Under the pieces are notes generated by a model that was given only the letters and a program-made list of their open reading frames with translations, did not search any database and was not told where the DNA came from. Made by a program: the position numbers and the translations under genes. Shown here one piece after another: positions 45,223 to 53,167 of a DNA stretch of 64,000 nt; the stretch's first letter is position 1; each line of letters opens with the position of its first letter. Origin of the DNA: Butyrivibrio sp. Su6 (GTDB lineage: Bacteria > Bacillota > Clostridia > Lachnospirales > Lachnospiraceae); the NCBI RefSeq assembly GCF_900108105.1, contig NZ_FNUR01000008.1, positions 1 through 64,000 of the forward strand. Direction: 5' to 3'.

Positions 45223-46018
45223 ACCTGAAATACTTTGTTATGATTTCATCGACTTCAAGAATTGTTAATGGATGAGTGGAAGTTTCATATGTGCATATAA
45301 GATTTATAGATGGAATATAGCCTTCATTTGGATATATTCTCATCTTTTTTAAGAAATTGTTATTAACATATTCTGGATCATCCATTCTTCCAAAGTGCTC
45401 CCAAATGTATATTTCTTTTGTTATTGGATGCATGATCATAAAATCAGGACTTATCAGCGTGTTTCCAAGTCTGATTGGATATTCATATCGGTATGGGATT
45501 GATGCTCTGAATAGCTCATCTGAAATTAGTGATTCTGATTTAGATCGTACCATGATTCCTTTGATGGTAGGATAGATCAAGTTTTCTGGAAAAGATGGAT
45601 TTCCTGGATTTGGTGCCATTTCCCATGCTTTTAGCTCATTATTGCTTGGGGTAATAAGTGGTAATATGATTCGGCGAAAGCCATCACTATTTCTTAATAA
45701 TTGCTCAGCCGTTTTTTTGGGATATTTAGCAACATAGGATTCGGCGGCCTTAAGCTGTTGCTTAAGAGCGTAGAGCTCGCGGGTTTTATAGGTTTTCATA
45801 GCTAGTTTTTGAATTAGATATTTATCATTTGCGCTAAGGTATCTTCTGGTTAAGTGGCAATCTTCTTCGATAACATGGTATTTTTTGTAAGAATTGCCAT
45901 TTTTGTATATTGCAAGATACCCGTCAGGAAAAATAGCTTTTTTAATTTCCTTTTCAATTCTATTAATTTTTGTGATTAACTGTTCCTTTTCTTGTAACAT
46001 GGCTTCTAAATAATCCAT
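45221..46018 (-). CDS. Hypothetical protein with a possible PD-(D/E)XK nuclease-like domain
   Basis: A 265-residue protein. The first 115 residues are helical and charged (a coiled-coil-like start, then ALKQQLKAAESYV). The C-terminal part has MVRSKSESLISDELF, YEYPIRLGNTLISPDFMIM and IYIWEHFGRMDD. The Glu, Asp in PDF, and E-H after a strand fit the spacing of a restriction-endonuclease-like fold, with His in place of the usual Lys. Proteins with the WEHxG motif are often annotated as hypothetical in Firmicutes. Its ribosome site is aaaggagag. Nuclease activity is inference. Confidence 0.5.
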   Translation of the reverse strand: MDYLEAMLQEKEQLITKINRIEKEIKKAIFPDGYLAIYKNGNSYKKYHVIEEDCHLTRRYLSANDKYLIQKLAMKTYKTRELYALKQQLKAAESYVAKYPKKTAEQLLRNSDGFRRIILPLITPSNNELKAWEMAPNPGNPSFPENLIYPTIKGIMVRSKSESLISDELFRASIPYRYEYPIRLGNTLISPDFMIMHPITKEIYIWEHFGRMDDPEYVNNNFLKKMRIYPNEGYIPSINLICTYETSTHPLTILEVDEIITKYFR

Positions 46019-46177
46019 TGATCTCTCCTTTTATGTTTGTTGGAATGATTCGTTAAGAAAAAATAACGAAAACTATACGACTACGGGCATCATAGGCCTG
46101 TAGATTCGAATCGATTCAGAATTATTATTTTCAGGAATACATTTGATCCGTAAGAAAAACAATTCAGAATTTTAGAA

Positions 46178-46193
46178 TGTCGTGAAAACGACA
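46178..46193. repeat. Short hairpin with GAAA loop
   Basis: Six base pairs, tgtcgt (46178-46183) and acgaca (46188-46193), close a GAAA tetraloop on the + strand. It lies between the minus-strand gene starting at 46018 and repeat array C. No other gene is seen in 46019-46707 beyond the repeats listed separately. Confidence 0.4.
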
Positions 46194-46307
46194 AAAGATA
46201 AAATATCATTTATCTAATCTGTTGTAAAGAGAATTTTGCAAAGAGAGTTTTTACGAAGTGATTTTTTATGCTAATCGAAATTGCCAAGGCTTTTGACTTT
46301 GCAGTTT

Positions 46308-46667
46308 GGGTATATGCAGCTATAAATGCAATTACAGCACCATTGAAGATCATTTTTGATAGCCTGAAATGGGCATAGGAATGCAATTTGTTAATTACAA
46401 CATCCATTAATACGATGATAATTGAGTCTACAAGTCCATGTTATGGATGTGTAGATTCAATTTATTTTATATATACCCAAAATCTGATTTCCAAAAAACA
46501 GCCAATGGATGTGTAGTTTGAAAAAACTTGCTATATGCCCAATCGCGGAATTAAAAAGATTTATTCGACTGAGATTGGATGAGCATAAAGTGTACATGCT
46601 AGCTGAGCATGAAAAAGCAGCCACCTGTTTTTAGGTGGCTGCGGACAAATTTTTATCGTATATGCCC
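46308..46667. repeat. Array C: five units of the two-box repeat
   Basis: Forward units 46308-46342 (degenerate, 19-nt centre) and 46371-46405 (19-nt centre). Reverse units 46445-46478, 46507-46540 and 46634-46667 with 18-nt centres. The last has a GGTGGCT box B that is also one arm of a 9-bp hairpin (gcagccacc at 46617-46625, ggtggctgc at 46634-46642). A more decayed copy may follow near 46676-46700. As in the other arrays, forward copies precede reverse ones. Confidence 0.75.
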
Positions 46668-46707
46668 ATTTTCATGTGGCCTTAGTATACGATATATGCC
46701 TAAATCA

Positions 46708-47220
46708 TCATCCCTTCTTCTCGTACTGCACTTTGGCGGCATGGATCTGGGCGTTGACGTCGGCTAGAAATTGGTGGTTGGTTGGATCTGAGATGAACAT
46801 TAGGAAATCGCTGGCTTCCTTGCGGGTGAGCTTTTGAATTCCGGTAAGATAGGACATGATTTCTTCCTGGGTTTTACCCTCGCTGATAAAGCTTTCGACT
46901 TTATCGAAAAGAATCATAAACCTGCGGACTTTATTTTTAGTATTTATATGATGCAGTTCAATAATGATGGAAAGCAGAATGAACGAAGATGCCACAAAAA
47001 GAATCAGGCTCAGTATACCGTACAGATAGATACCAACCCTCATATTAAGAATGGTGGAACTTAAAGATGATAACACCAGAATAGAAAGAGATGTTATCAA
47101 GATGACCAGCCGGGTATAATTCCGGAGCTTGTCATCCAAATCCATGAGCTTTACAGCTAGTCCGAAAACTATGTAGAATACTGCTGCAAAGGCCATCCCC
47201 AGATAACACAACTGTAGCAT
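46708..47220 (-). CDS. Hypothetical membrane protein
   Basis: A 170-residue protein with three hydrophobic segments (about 4-23, 36-55 and 63-88) and a polar, helical C-terminal domain of about 80 residues (KVRRFMILFDKVESFISEGK). No family is recognised. The ATG is followed by a plausible membrane helix; the upstream site (gggggataaac on that strand) is a good ribosome site. Its 3' end meets array C within about 40 nt, and the gene upstream on the other strand is the LIV operon, transcribed divergently. Confidence 0.6.
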   Translation of the reverse strand: MLQLCYLGMAFAAVFYIVFGLAVKLMDLDDKLRNYTRLVILITSLSILVLSSLSSTILNMRVGIYLYGILSLILFVASSFILLSIIIELHHINTKNKVRRFMILFDKVESFISEGKTQEEIMSYLTGIQKLTRKEASDFLMFISDPTNHQFLADVNAQIHAAKVQYEKKG

Positions 47221-47473
47221 ATGTTTATCCCCCTTTATTCAATTGTAACAATCATAAATGAATTATGCAATTCTAAGTAGAATCTATTGACTTTTACACT
47301 ACAATGCTTTAACCTTTAAAAGTAATACAAGATTGTATACATATATACATTTATTGCTTATATCTGATGAGCAGCATTAAAAATCATGATAAGCTGTGGT
47401 TTCAATCAAGAAGGATATAACTATGTATAAGTGCATCTATGTAATTACACTCTTATGAAGGAGGAAAAATATT

Positions 47474-48682
47474 ATGAAGAAGTTCACTAAGGCATTTAGC
47501 GTATTCATGGCGTCAGCACTCCTTGCTACATCACTTGTCGGATGTGGTGATGCTCAGGGCACAGGTGCTACAGAGACAGCAGAAGGCGCAGCGCAGGAAG
47601 AAGGAAGTGCAGCAGGTGCTACATTTAAGATTGGTGCTATCGGACCTCTTACAGGTGGCGCAGCAGCTTACGGTAATGCAGTATGTAACGCAGCAGAGCT
47701 TGCAGTTGCAGAGATCAATGCCGCAGGCGGAATCAATGGTTATCAGGTTGAGTACAGCAAAGAAGATGATGAACTCAACGCTGAGAAGTCAGTAAATGCT
47801 TATAACACTCTTAAGGACTGGGGCATGCAGATCCTTGTTGGTTCTACAACAAGTGCTTGCTCAATCGCAGTTTCAGAGTACACAAAGGCTGACAACATGT
47901 TCCAGCTTACACCTTCAGGATCAGCTGAGGATTGCGTAAAATATGACAACGTATTCCGTGTATGCTTCTCAGATCCTAACCAGGGTATTGCTTCTGCTCA
48001 GTATATTTCAGATCACAACCTTGCTACAAAGGTTGGTATCATCTACGACAGCTCAGACGTATATTCAAACGGTATCTATCAGAAGTTTGTTCAGGAGTCT
48101 GAGGGAAAGAACTACGAAGTAGTTTCAGCTGAAGCTTTCACACAGGACAACAACACAGACTTCTCAGTACAGCTTCAGAAGGCAAAAGATGCAGGTGCTG
48201 ACCTTGTATTCCTTCCTATCTACTACAAAGATGCATCTCTTATCCTTACACAGGCAAACACAATGGGATATGCTCCAACATTCTTCGGTGTTGATGGTTT
48301 GGATGGGATCCTTTCAGTTGAGAATTTTGACACAGCACTTGCTGAGGGCGTAATGCTTCTTACACCTTTCGCAGCTGATGCAACAGATGATCTTACAGTT
48401 AACTTTGTAAAGAACTACAAAGAAAAATATGGTGATACACCTAACCAGTTCGCAGCAGATGCTTATGATGCAGTATTCATCATCAAGCAGGCACTTGAGT
48501 CAAAAAATGCAACACCTGATATGAGCACATCTGATCTTTGTGAAGCTCTTAAGAGCGCTATGACAGAGATTGAAGCTTCAGGTCTTACATCAACAAAGAT
48601 GACTTGGGATGCAAACGGTGAGCCTAACAAAGAGCCAAAGGCCGTAGTTATCAAGGATGGCGTATACGTTTCAGCTAACTAA
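47474..48682 (+). CDS. livK: Branched-chain amino-acid ABC transporter, substrate-binding lipoprotein
   Basis: A 402-residue periplasmic-binding-protein type I. The signal peptide ends in the lipobox LVGC with Cys24 as the lipidated residue. A low-complexity Ala/Glu linker (about 25-48) leads into FKIGAIGPLTGGAAAYGNAV, the start of the LivJ/LivK-type domain. It should capture leucine, isoleucine, valine or related ligands outside the membrane. Its codons are highly optimised, fitting high expression, and a terminator after it would keep downstream genes lower. The ribosome site is aaggagga. A 250-nt leader with no clear promoter precedes it. Confidence 0.9.
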   Translation: MKKFTKAFSVFMASALLATSLVGCGDAQGTGATETAEGAAQEEGSAAGATFKIGAIGPLTGGAAAYGNAVCNAAELAVAEINAAGGINGYQVEYSKEDDELNAEKSVNAYNTLKDWGMQILVGSTTSACSIAVSEYTKADNMFQLTPSGSAEDCVKYDNVFRVCFSDPNQGIASAQYISDHNLATKVGIIYDSSDVYSNGIYQKFVQESEGKNYEVVSAEAFTQDNNTDFSVQLQKAKDAGADLVFLPIYYKDASLILTQANTMGYAPTFFGVDGLDGILSVENFDTALAEGVMLLTPFAADATDDLTVNFVKNYKEKYGDTPNQFAADAYDAVFIIKQALESKNATPDMSTSDLCEALKSAMTEIEASGLTSTKMTWDANGEPNKEPKAVVIKDGVYVSAN

Positions 48683-48689
48683 GCTTACA

Positions 48690-48760
48690 GAACCTGACAA
48701 GGTGATTTCGAGTCTGGTTCGAACGTGTTACACCGAGCGAAGAGAGGTGTAACTTCCTTA
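48690..48760 (+). ncRNA. Structured intergenic element after livK (copy 1)
   Basis: Helix 1 pairs gaacc (48690-48694) with ggttc (48716-48720), around a loop ending TTTCGAG. Helix 2 pairs gttacacc (48727-48734) with ggtgtaac (48746-48753). The 3' tail reads CTTCCTTA. The same order (helix, TTTCGAG loop, helix, CTTCCTTA) recurs at 49841-49922, which suggests a conserved RNA or repeat rather than chance. Confidence 0.45.
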
Positions 48761-48781
48761 GAAAATAAAAGTAAATGCAAG

Positions 48782-48814
48782 CGAGGGCGCTTAGAAATAA
48801 ATGCCCTCGTTTTC
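48782..48814 (+). terminator. Intrinsic terminator/attenuator between livK and livH
   Basis: Seven-bp GC-rich stem cgagggc (48782-48788) with gccctcg (48803-48809), then tttt. It would separate high livK expression from the permease and ATPase genes. Confidence 0.75.
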
Positions 48815-48961
48815 TGTTACTGTGTTATCATTATAATGATGCGATAATTAATCAATTTTCAACATGAAAAAGAGCTTATTTGCGCATCATATTTAAGAGA
48901 AATCCGCATTCTCAGCGTTTTTCTCATCATGAAAAAAGATATCAATATTTTGGAGGAGACT

Positions 48962-49846
48962 ATGAGTTTTTTGACATATCTCATAAATGGTCTGAGTCTT
49001 GGCAGTATCTATGCCATAATAGCCCTTGGATATACGATGGTTTACGGAATTGCCAAGATGCTTAATTTTGCACACGGTGATTTCATCATGGTGGGATGCT
49101 ACATTATTTTCTCAGTAAGCGCAGCACTTTCAGGTAATCCTATTATAGGGATCCTTATTGCCATTGTTCTCTGCACACTTTTGGGAATCACAACTGAGTT
49201 CGTGGCATACAGACCACTTCGAGGTGCAGCATCTCCTTTGGCAGTTCTTATTACTGCAATTGGTGTCAGCTACCTTTTGGAAAATGTAGCCCTTTTAATA
49301 TTCGGTGCTGACATTAAATCTTTCACTTCCGTAGTCAAATGGGAAGGAATCACACTTTTCGATGGACAACTTAAGATACAGGGAGTAACAATCGTTACAA
49401 TTGTCGTGAGTATTGTTATTCTCATTGTTTTACAGCTGTTTATAAATAAGACAAAACAGGGACAGGCTATGCTTGCAGCATCTGAAGATAAGGGTGCTGC
49501 AGCACTTATGGGTATCAATGTAAACAGAACCATTATGCTTACATTTGCCATCGGCTCAGCTCTTGCAGCTATTGCCGGAGCGCTCTTGTGCTCAGCATAT
49601 CCGTCACTTTCACCATATACAGGCGCTATGCCCGGTATCAAGGCTTTCGTGGCAGCAGTTCTTGGCGGAATCGGTTCGATTCCCGGAGCCATGATCGGAG
49701 GACTCGTTCTTGGTATCGTTGAGATACTGAGTAAGACATATATTTCATCACAGCTTTCAGATGCAATCGTGTTCGGTATTCTTGTTATCGTACTTCTTGT
49801 TAAGCCAACCGGTATTTTAGGGAAGAAGATACAGGAAAAAGTTTAA
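48962..49846 (+). CDS. livH: Branched-chain amino-acid ABC transporter permease LivH
   Basis: A 294-residue permease with about eight membrane helices. LINGLSLGSIYAIIALGYTM at the start and AFVAAVLGGIGSIPGAMIGG near the C-terminus are LivH-family features, the second being the loop that contacts the ATPase. ATG 48962 is chosen because ggaggag lies 7 nt upstream; the frame from 48929 has no such site. It pairs with LivM to form the membrane channel. Confidence 0.9.
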   Translation: MSFLTYLINGLSLGSIYAIIALGYTMVYGIAKMLNFAHGDFIMVGCYIIFSVSAALSGNPIIGILIAIVLCTLLGITTEFVAYRPLRGAASPLAVLITAIGVSYLLENVALLIFGADIKSFTSVVKWEGITLFDGQLKIQGVTIVTIVVSIVILIVLQLFINKTKQGQAMLAASEDKGAAALMGINVNRTIMLTFAIGSALAAIAGALLCSAYPSLSPYTGAMPGIKAFVAAVLGGIGSIPGAMIGGLVLGIVEILSKTYISSQLSDAIVFGILVIVLLVKPTGILGKKIQEKV

Positions 49847-49922
49847 TCTTAGCGAGGTTTTTTCGAGCTTTAGATTAAACTTTGTTCTGGCGAACACGAA
49901 GTGTGAGAGCAGAACTTCCTTA
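49841..49922 (+). ncRNA. Structured intergenic element between livH and livM (copy 2)
   Basis: Helix 1 pairs gtttaatct (49841-49849, including the livH stop) with agattaaac (49872-49880), around a loop holding TTTCGAG. Helix 2 pairs gttctg (49884-49889) with cagaac (49910-49915). The tail is CTTCCTTA. It matches the layout of the element after livK. The arms differ between the two copies, so pairing is kept while sequence changes. No T-run follows, so it is not a terminator. Confidence 0.45.
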
Positions 49923-49956
49923 TGACAAATCATCCTTAGTGAAAGGACTTATATAA

Positions 49957-51006
49957 ATGAGCAAAACAAAACGTGACAATCTCATCACATATGGCATAGT
50001 TATTCTTGCCTTTATAATATTTCAGGTGTTGTCAGCAACAGGGAACCTTTCAAGCCACATGAAAGGCCTTTTGGTTCCAATGACATATTATGCGGTTATT
50101 GCAGTGGCACTTAACCTCTGTGTCGGAATTCTGGGCGAGCTCAGTATCGGACACTGCGGATTTATGTGCATCGGAGCATTTACCAGTGCATTCTTTTCGA
50201 AAGTGACTGAAGAAGTGCTTCCAACTGCACCAAGATTTATCATTGCATTTATCATAGGCATCGCATTTGCAGCTCTCTTTGGATTTCTAATTGGTATCCC
50301 GGTTTTAAGACTTAAGGGCGACTACCTTGCAATCGTTACCCTTGCCTTTGGCGAGATCATAAAGAATGTCATCAATGCTTTCTATGTTGGAGTAGACAGC
50401 CATGGACTTCACTTCTCTATGAAAAATGCCATGGAACTCAACATGGAAGAGGATGGACAGGTTATTATAAACGGCGCTATGGGAATTACAGGAACACCAC
50501 ATGATTCCAATTTTGCCATAGGAATTGCAGTCCTTCTTATCTCACTTTTTGTAGTGCTTAACCTCATCAATTCACGAGACGGCAGAGCAATTATGGCGGT
50601 CAGAGACAACTATATCGCTGCAGAGGCTTCAGGAATCAATGTCACAAGATACAAGATGATGGCGTTTACGATTTCAGCTGCAATTGCAGGCGCTGCTGGA
50701 GTTCTTTTCTCACATAACATCACAACTCTTACAGCTTCATCCCAGTACTTTGGATACAACGCATCGATCATGATCCTTGTTTACGTGGTTTTGGGCGGCA
50801 TCGGAAACATCAGAGGAAGCGTTATCGCTGCATGCATACTTTACCTTCTTCCGGAGCTCCTTCGTGGTCTCAACACCTACAGAATGCTGATCTACTCAAT
50901 CGTTCTCATCGTAATGATGATCGTCAACTGGTCACCTAAGGTAATCGAGTGGAGGAAAAGAACTTTTGGTAACCTCCTTAAGAAGAGCGGAAAGGAGATG
51001 GCATAA
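49957..51006 (+). CDS. livM: Branched-chain amino-acid ABC transporter permease LivM
   Basis: A 349-residue permease with about ten membrane helices. LNLCVGILGELSIGHCGFMC and YVVLGGIGNIRGSVIAACIL match the LivM family. It pairs with LivH. Its stop overlaps the start of the LivG gene by one base (taATG). The ribosome site is gaaagga. Confidence 0.9.
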   Translation: MSKTKRDNLITYGIVILAFIIFQVLSATGNLSSHMKGLLVPMTYYAVIAVALNLCVGILGELSIGHCGFMCIGAFTSAFFSKVTEEVLPTAPRFIIAFIIGIAFAALFGFLIGIPVLRLKGDYLAIVTLAFGEIIKNVINAFYVGVDSHGLHFSMKNAMELNMEEDGQVIINGAMGITGTPHDSNFAIGIAVLLISLFVVLNLINSRDGRAIMAVRDNYIAAEASGINVTRYKMMAFTISAAIAGAAGVLFSHNITTLTASSQYFGYNASIMILVYVVLGGIGNIRGSVIAACILYLLPELLRGLNTYRMLIYSIVLIVMMIVNWSPKVIEWRKRTFGNLLKKSGKEMA

Positions 51007-51764
51007 TGGCACTACTTGAAGTTAACAATCTTAGCATCTCTTTTGGCGGTCTTCGCGCTGTTGGAGATTTTAATTTGAAGATTGAAAAAGGCGAGCTGTA
51101 CGGCCTTATCGGACCAAACGGTGCCGGTAAAACAACAGTTTTCAACCTTCTTACAGGTGTTTATAAGCCCGATGAAGGAATCATAAAGCTTGATGGACAG
51201 GATATTACAAGGAAAAACACGATTGAGATCAATCACGCAGGAATTGCAAGAACCTTCCAGAACATCAGACTTTTCAAGCAGCTTTCAGTTATAGACAACG
51301 TTAAGGTTGGCCTTTCTGAGCGCATAAAATATAGCTTGTTTGAGAGCATTTTCCACGTAGGAAGCTACAAGGCAAAAGAAAAAGAGATGGAAGAGGAGGC
51401 CCTTCGCCTTTTGAAGGTCTTTGACCTTGACGGGGAAAAAGATATCCTGGCTTCAAATCTTCCTTACGGTAAGCAGAGAAAGCTTGAGATTGCAAGAGCC
51501 ATGGCGACAGATCCTAAGCTCCTTTTACTTGATGAGCCGGCAGCAGGCATGAATCCTAATGAGACAAAAGAACTGATGGAGACAATAGCCCTCGTAAGAA
51601 GAGAGTTTGATATGACAATCCTTCTCATCGAGCACGATATGAAGCTGGTTTCAGGAATATGTGAGAAGCTTACAGTGCTCAACTTTGGTCGTGTCCTGTG
51701 CCAGGGCGAAACAAAAGAGGTTCTGGCTGATCCGGAAGTTATAAAGGCATATATCGGAGATTAA
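51006..51764 (+). CDS. livG: Branched-chain amino-acid ABC transporter ATP-binding protein LivG
   Basis: A 252-residue ATPase. Walker A is GPNGAGKTT (about 36-44), the LivG-specific segment GIARTFQNIRLF follows, and the signature is an unusual LPYGKQRKLEIARA in place of LSGGQ, as is normal for LivG. Walker B reads LLLLDEPAAGM, and the switch His is IEHDM. It powers transport together with LivF. Confidence 0.95.
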   Translation: MALLEVNNLSISFGGLRAVGDFNLKIEKGELYGLIGPNGAGKTTVFNLLTGVYKPDEGIIKLDGQDITRKNTIEINHAGIARTFQNIRLFKQLSVIDNVKVGLSERIKYSLFESIFHVGSYKAKEKEMEEEALRLLKVFDLDGEKDILASNLPYGKQRKLEIARAMATDPKLLLLDEPAAGMNPNETKELMETIALVRREFDMTILLIEHDMKLVSGICEKLTVLNFGRVLCQGETKEVLADPEVIKAYIGD

Positions 51765-51766
51765 AT

Positions 51767-52477
51767 ATGGCAAATTTACTTGAAGTAAACAATTTAAGTG
51801 TATATTACGGTGTGATCCAGGCCCTTAAGGGGATTTCTTTCCATGTAGATAAGGGCGAGATAGTTGCCCTTATTGGCGCAAACGGAGCCGGTAAGACAAC
51901 AACTCTTCACACTTTATCAGGCCTTATTAAGGCCGATAGCGGCAGTATCTTATATCAGGGAAAAGAGCTGACAAAGATTCCAAATCATAAGATCGTCAGC
52001 CTTGGAATGGCGCAGGTTCCTGAAGGAAGAAGAGTTTTTGCAGAGATGACTGTTCTGCAGAACCTTAAGATGGGCGCATATACCAGAAATGACAAGGCTG
52101 AGTTTGAGAGCACTCTTGAGATGATCTACAAGCGCTTCCCAAGACTTGAAGAGAGAAAAAGCCAGTTTGCAGGCACTCTTTCAGGCGGTGAGCAGCAGAT
52201 GCTTGCCATGGGACGAGCTCTTATGTCACACCCTGATATTATCCTTATGGATGAGCCGTCCATGGGACTTTCACCTATATTTGTAAATGAGATTTTCAGC
52301 ATCATTGAAGATGTAAATAAAGATGGAGTGACAGTGCTTCTGGTTGAGCAGAACGCAAAAAAGGCACTCTCCATCGCCAATAGAGCCTACGTCCTCGAGA
52401 CCGGTAGCATCGTGAAGGAAGGACGCGGCATCGACCTCTTAAATGATGAAGAAATTAAAAAGGCGTACTTAGGCTAA
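51767..52477 (+). CDS. livF: Branched-chain amino-acid ABC transporter ATP-binding protein LivF
   Basis: A 236-residue ATPase, 2 nt after livG. Walker A GANGAGKTTT, signature LSGGEQQMLAMGRAL, Walker B IILMDEPSMGL, and VPEGRRVF (the LivF hallmark) are present. The switch position has VEQNAK, with Gln as usual for LivF. It completes the five-gene transporter. Confidence 0.95.
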   Translation: MANLLEVNNLSVYYGVIQALKGISFHVDKGEIVALIGANGAGKTTTLHTLSGLIKADSGSILYQGKELTKIPNHKIVSLGMAQVPEGRRVFAEMTVLQNLKMGAYTRNDKAEFESTLEMIYKRFPRLEERKSQFAGTLSGGEQQMLAMGRALMSHPDIILMDEPSMGLSPIFVNEIFSIIEDVNKDGVTVLLVEQNAKKALSIANRAYVLETGSIVKEGRGIDLLNDEEIKKAYLG

Positions 52478-52518
52478 CTTCATTATTCGATGAATATATA
52501 ACGAAGTTTAACTTCCTT
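52476..52518 (+). promoter_or_regulatory. Hairpin ending in AACTTCCTT after livF
   Basis: aacttc (52476-52481, overlapping the stop) pairs with gaagtt (52503-52508), with a further dyad (attattcgatgaatat) in the loop. TTAACTTCCTTGG follows and merges into the next gene's ribosome site. The tail resembles those after livK and livH, but only one helix is clear. Confidence 0.35.
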
Positions 52519-52528
52519 GGAGGTATAT

Positions 52529-53167
52529 ATGAAGAAAAATATCGTCATTACAATAGCCCGTCAGTACGGCAGTGGCGGACGTACAGTTGGAGAAATGCTG
52601 GCAAATGAACTGGGCATTCACTACTATGACAAGGAACTTAGTAAGATCGCGTCAGAGGAAAGTGGCATCAGTGAAGGCCTTTTTCTTGAGGTAGATGAAA
52701 AGCGCAGAAAAAGGGGATTCCTTCGCACTCCTGTGAATGTGTATAAGGGAGAGATTATAGGCCCTGACAGCAAAGAGTATACATCAGAGGACAATCTCTT
52801 TAATCTTCAGGCTGCATCCATAAAGAAACTGGCAGAAAATACAAGCTGTGTTATAATTGGACGTGCGGCTAATTTCGTTTTAAAAGATTACGAAAATGTG
52901 CTAAGTGTTTTTGTCCATGCACCACATGATTTCCTGATGGAGCAGGCTGGTAAGGTTCAGCCACTTACAGGAAAAGAGCTGGAGAAATACATAGCAACAG
53001 AGGATAAATACCGCGCCGAGTACTACCATCACCACACAGGGCAGAACTGGACCGACGCCATGAACTACGACCTGTGTCTTGACAGTAGCAAACTTGGATT
53101 TGAAGGAACTGTTAGAGCCATCAAGGCCCAACTGAAAGTACGTTTTGGCGAGGATATTTTTGAATGA
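52529..53167 (+). CDS. Cytidylate-kinase-like family protein
   Basis: A 212-residue P-loop protein of the cytidylate-kinase-like family. ITIARQYGSGGRTVGEMLAN gives the nucleotide-binding start, and CVIIGRAANFVLKDY follows. The real CMP kinase is normally separate, so this paralog's substrate is unknown. ATG 52529 follows ggagg by 7 nt; a TTG at 52517 would be inside that site. Its stop overlaps the next start by 4 nt (ATGA), so it is coupled to the membrane-protein gene. Confidence 0.75.
   Translation: MKKNIVITIARQYGSGGRTVGEMLANELGIHYYDKELSKIASEESGISEGLFLEVDEKRRKRGFLRTPVNVYKGEIIGPDSKEYTSEDNLFNLQAASIKKLAENTSCVIIGRAANFVLKDYENVLSVFVHAPHDFLMEQAGKVQPLTGKELEKYIATEDKYRAEYYHHHTGQNWTDAMNYDLCLDSSKLGFEGTVRAIKAQLKVRFGEDIFE

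Noticed and set aside
46210..46407. Minus-strand frame of 65 codons
   Set aside because: It overlaps repeat units of array C, and no ribosome site precedes it.
47287..47305. TTGACT and TACAAT as the livK promoter
   Set aside because: The spacing is 7 nt; no confident promoter could be assigned in this leader.
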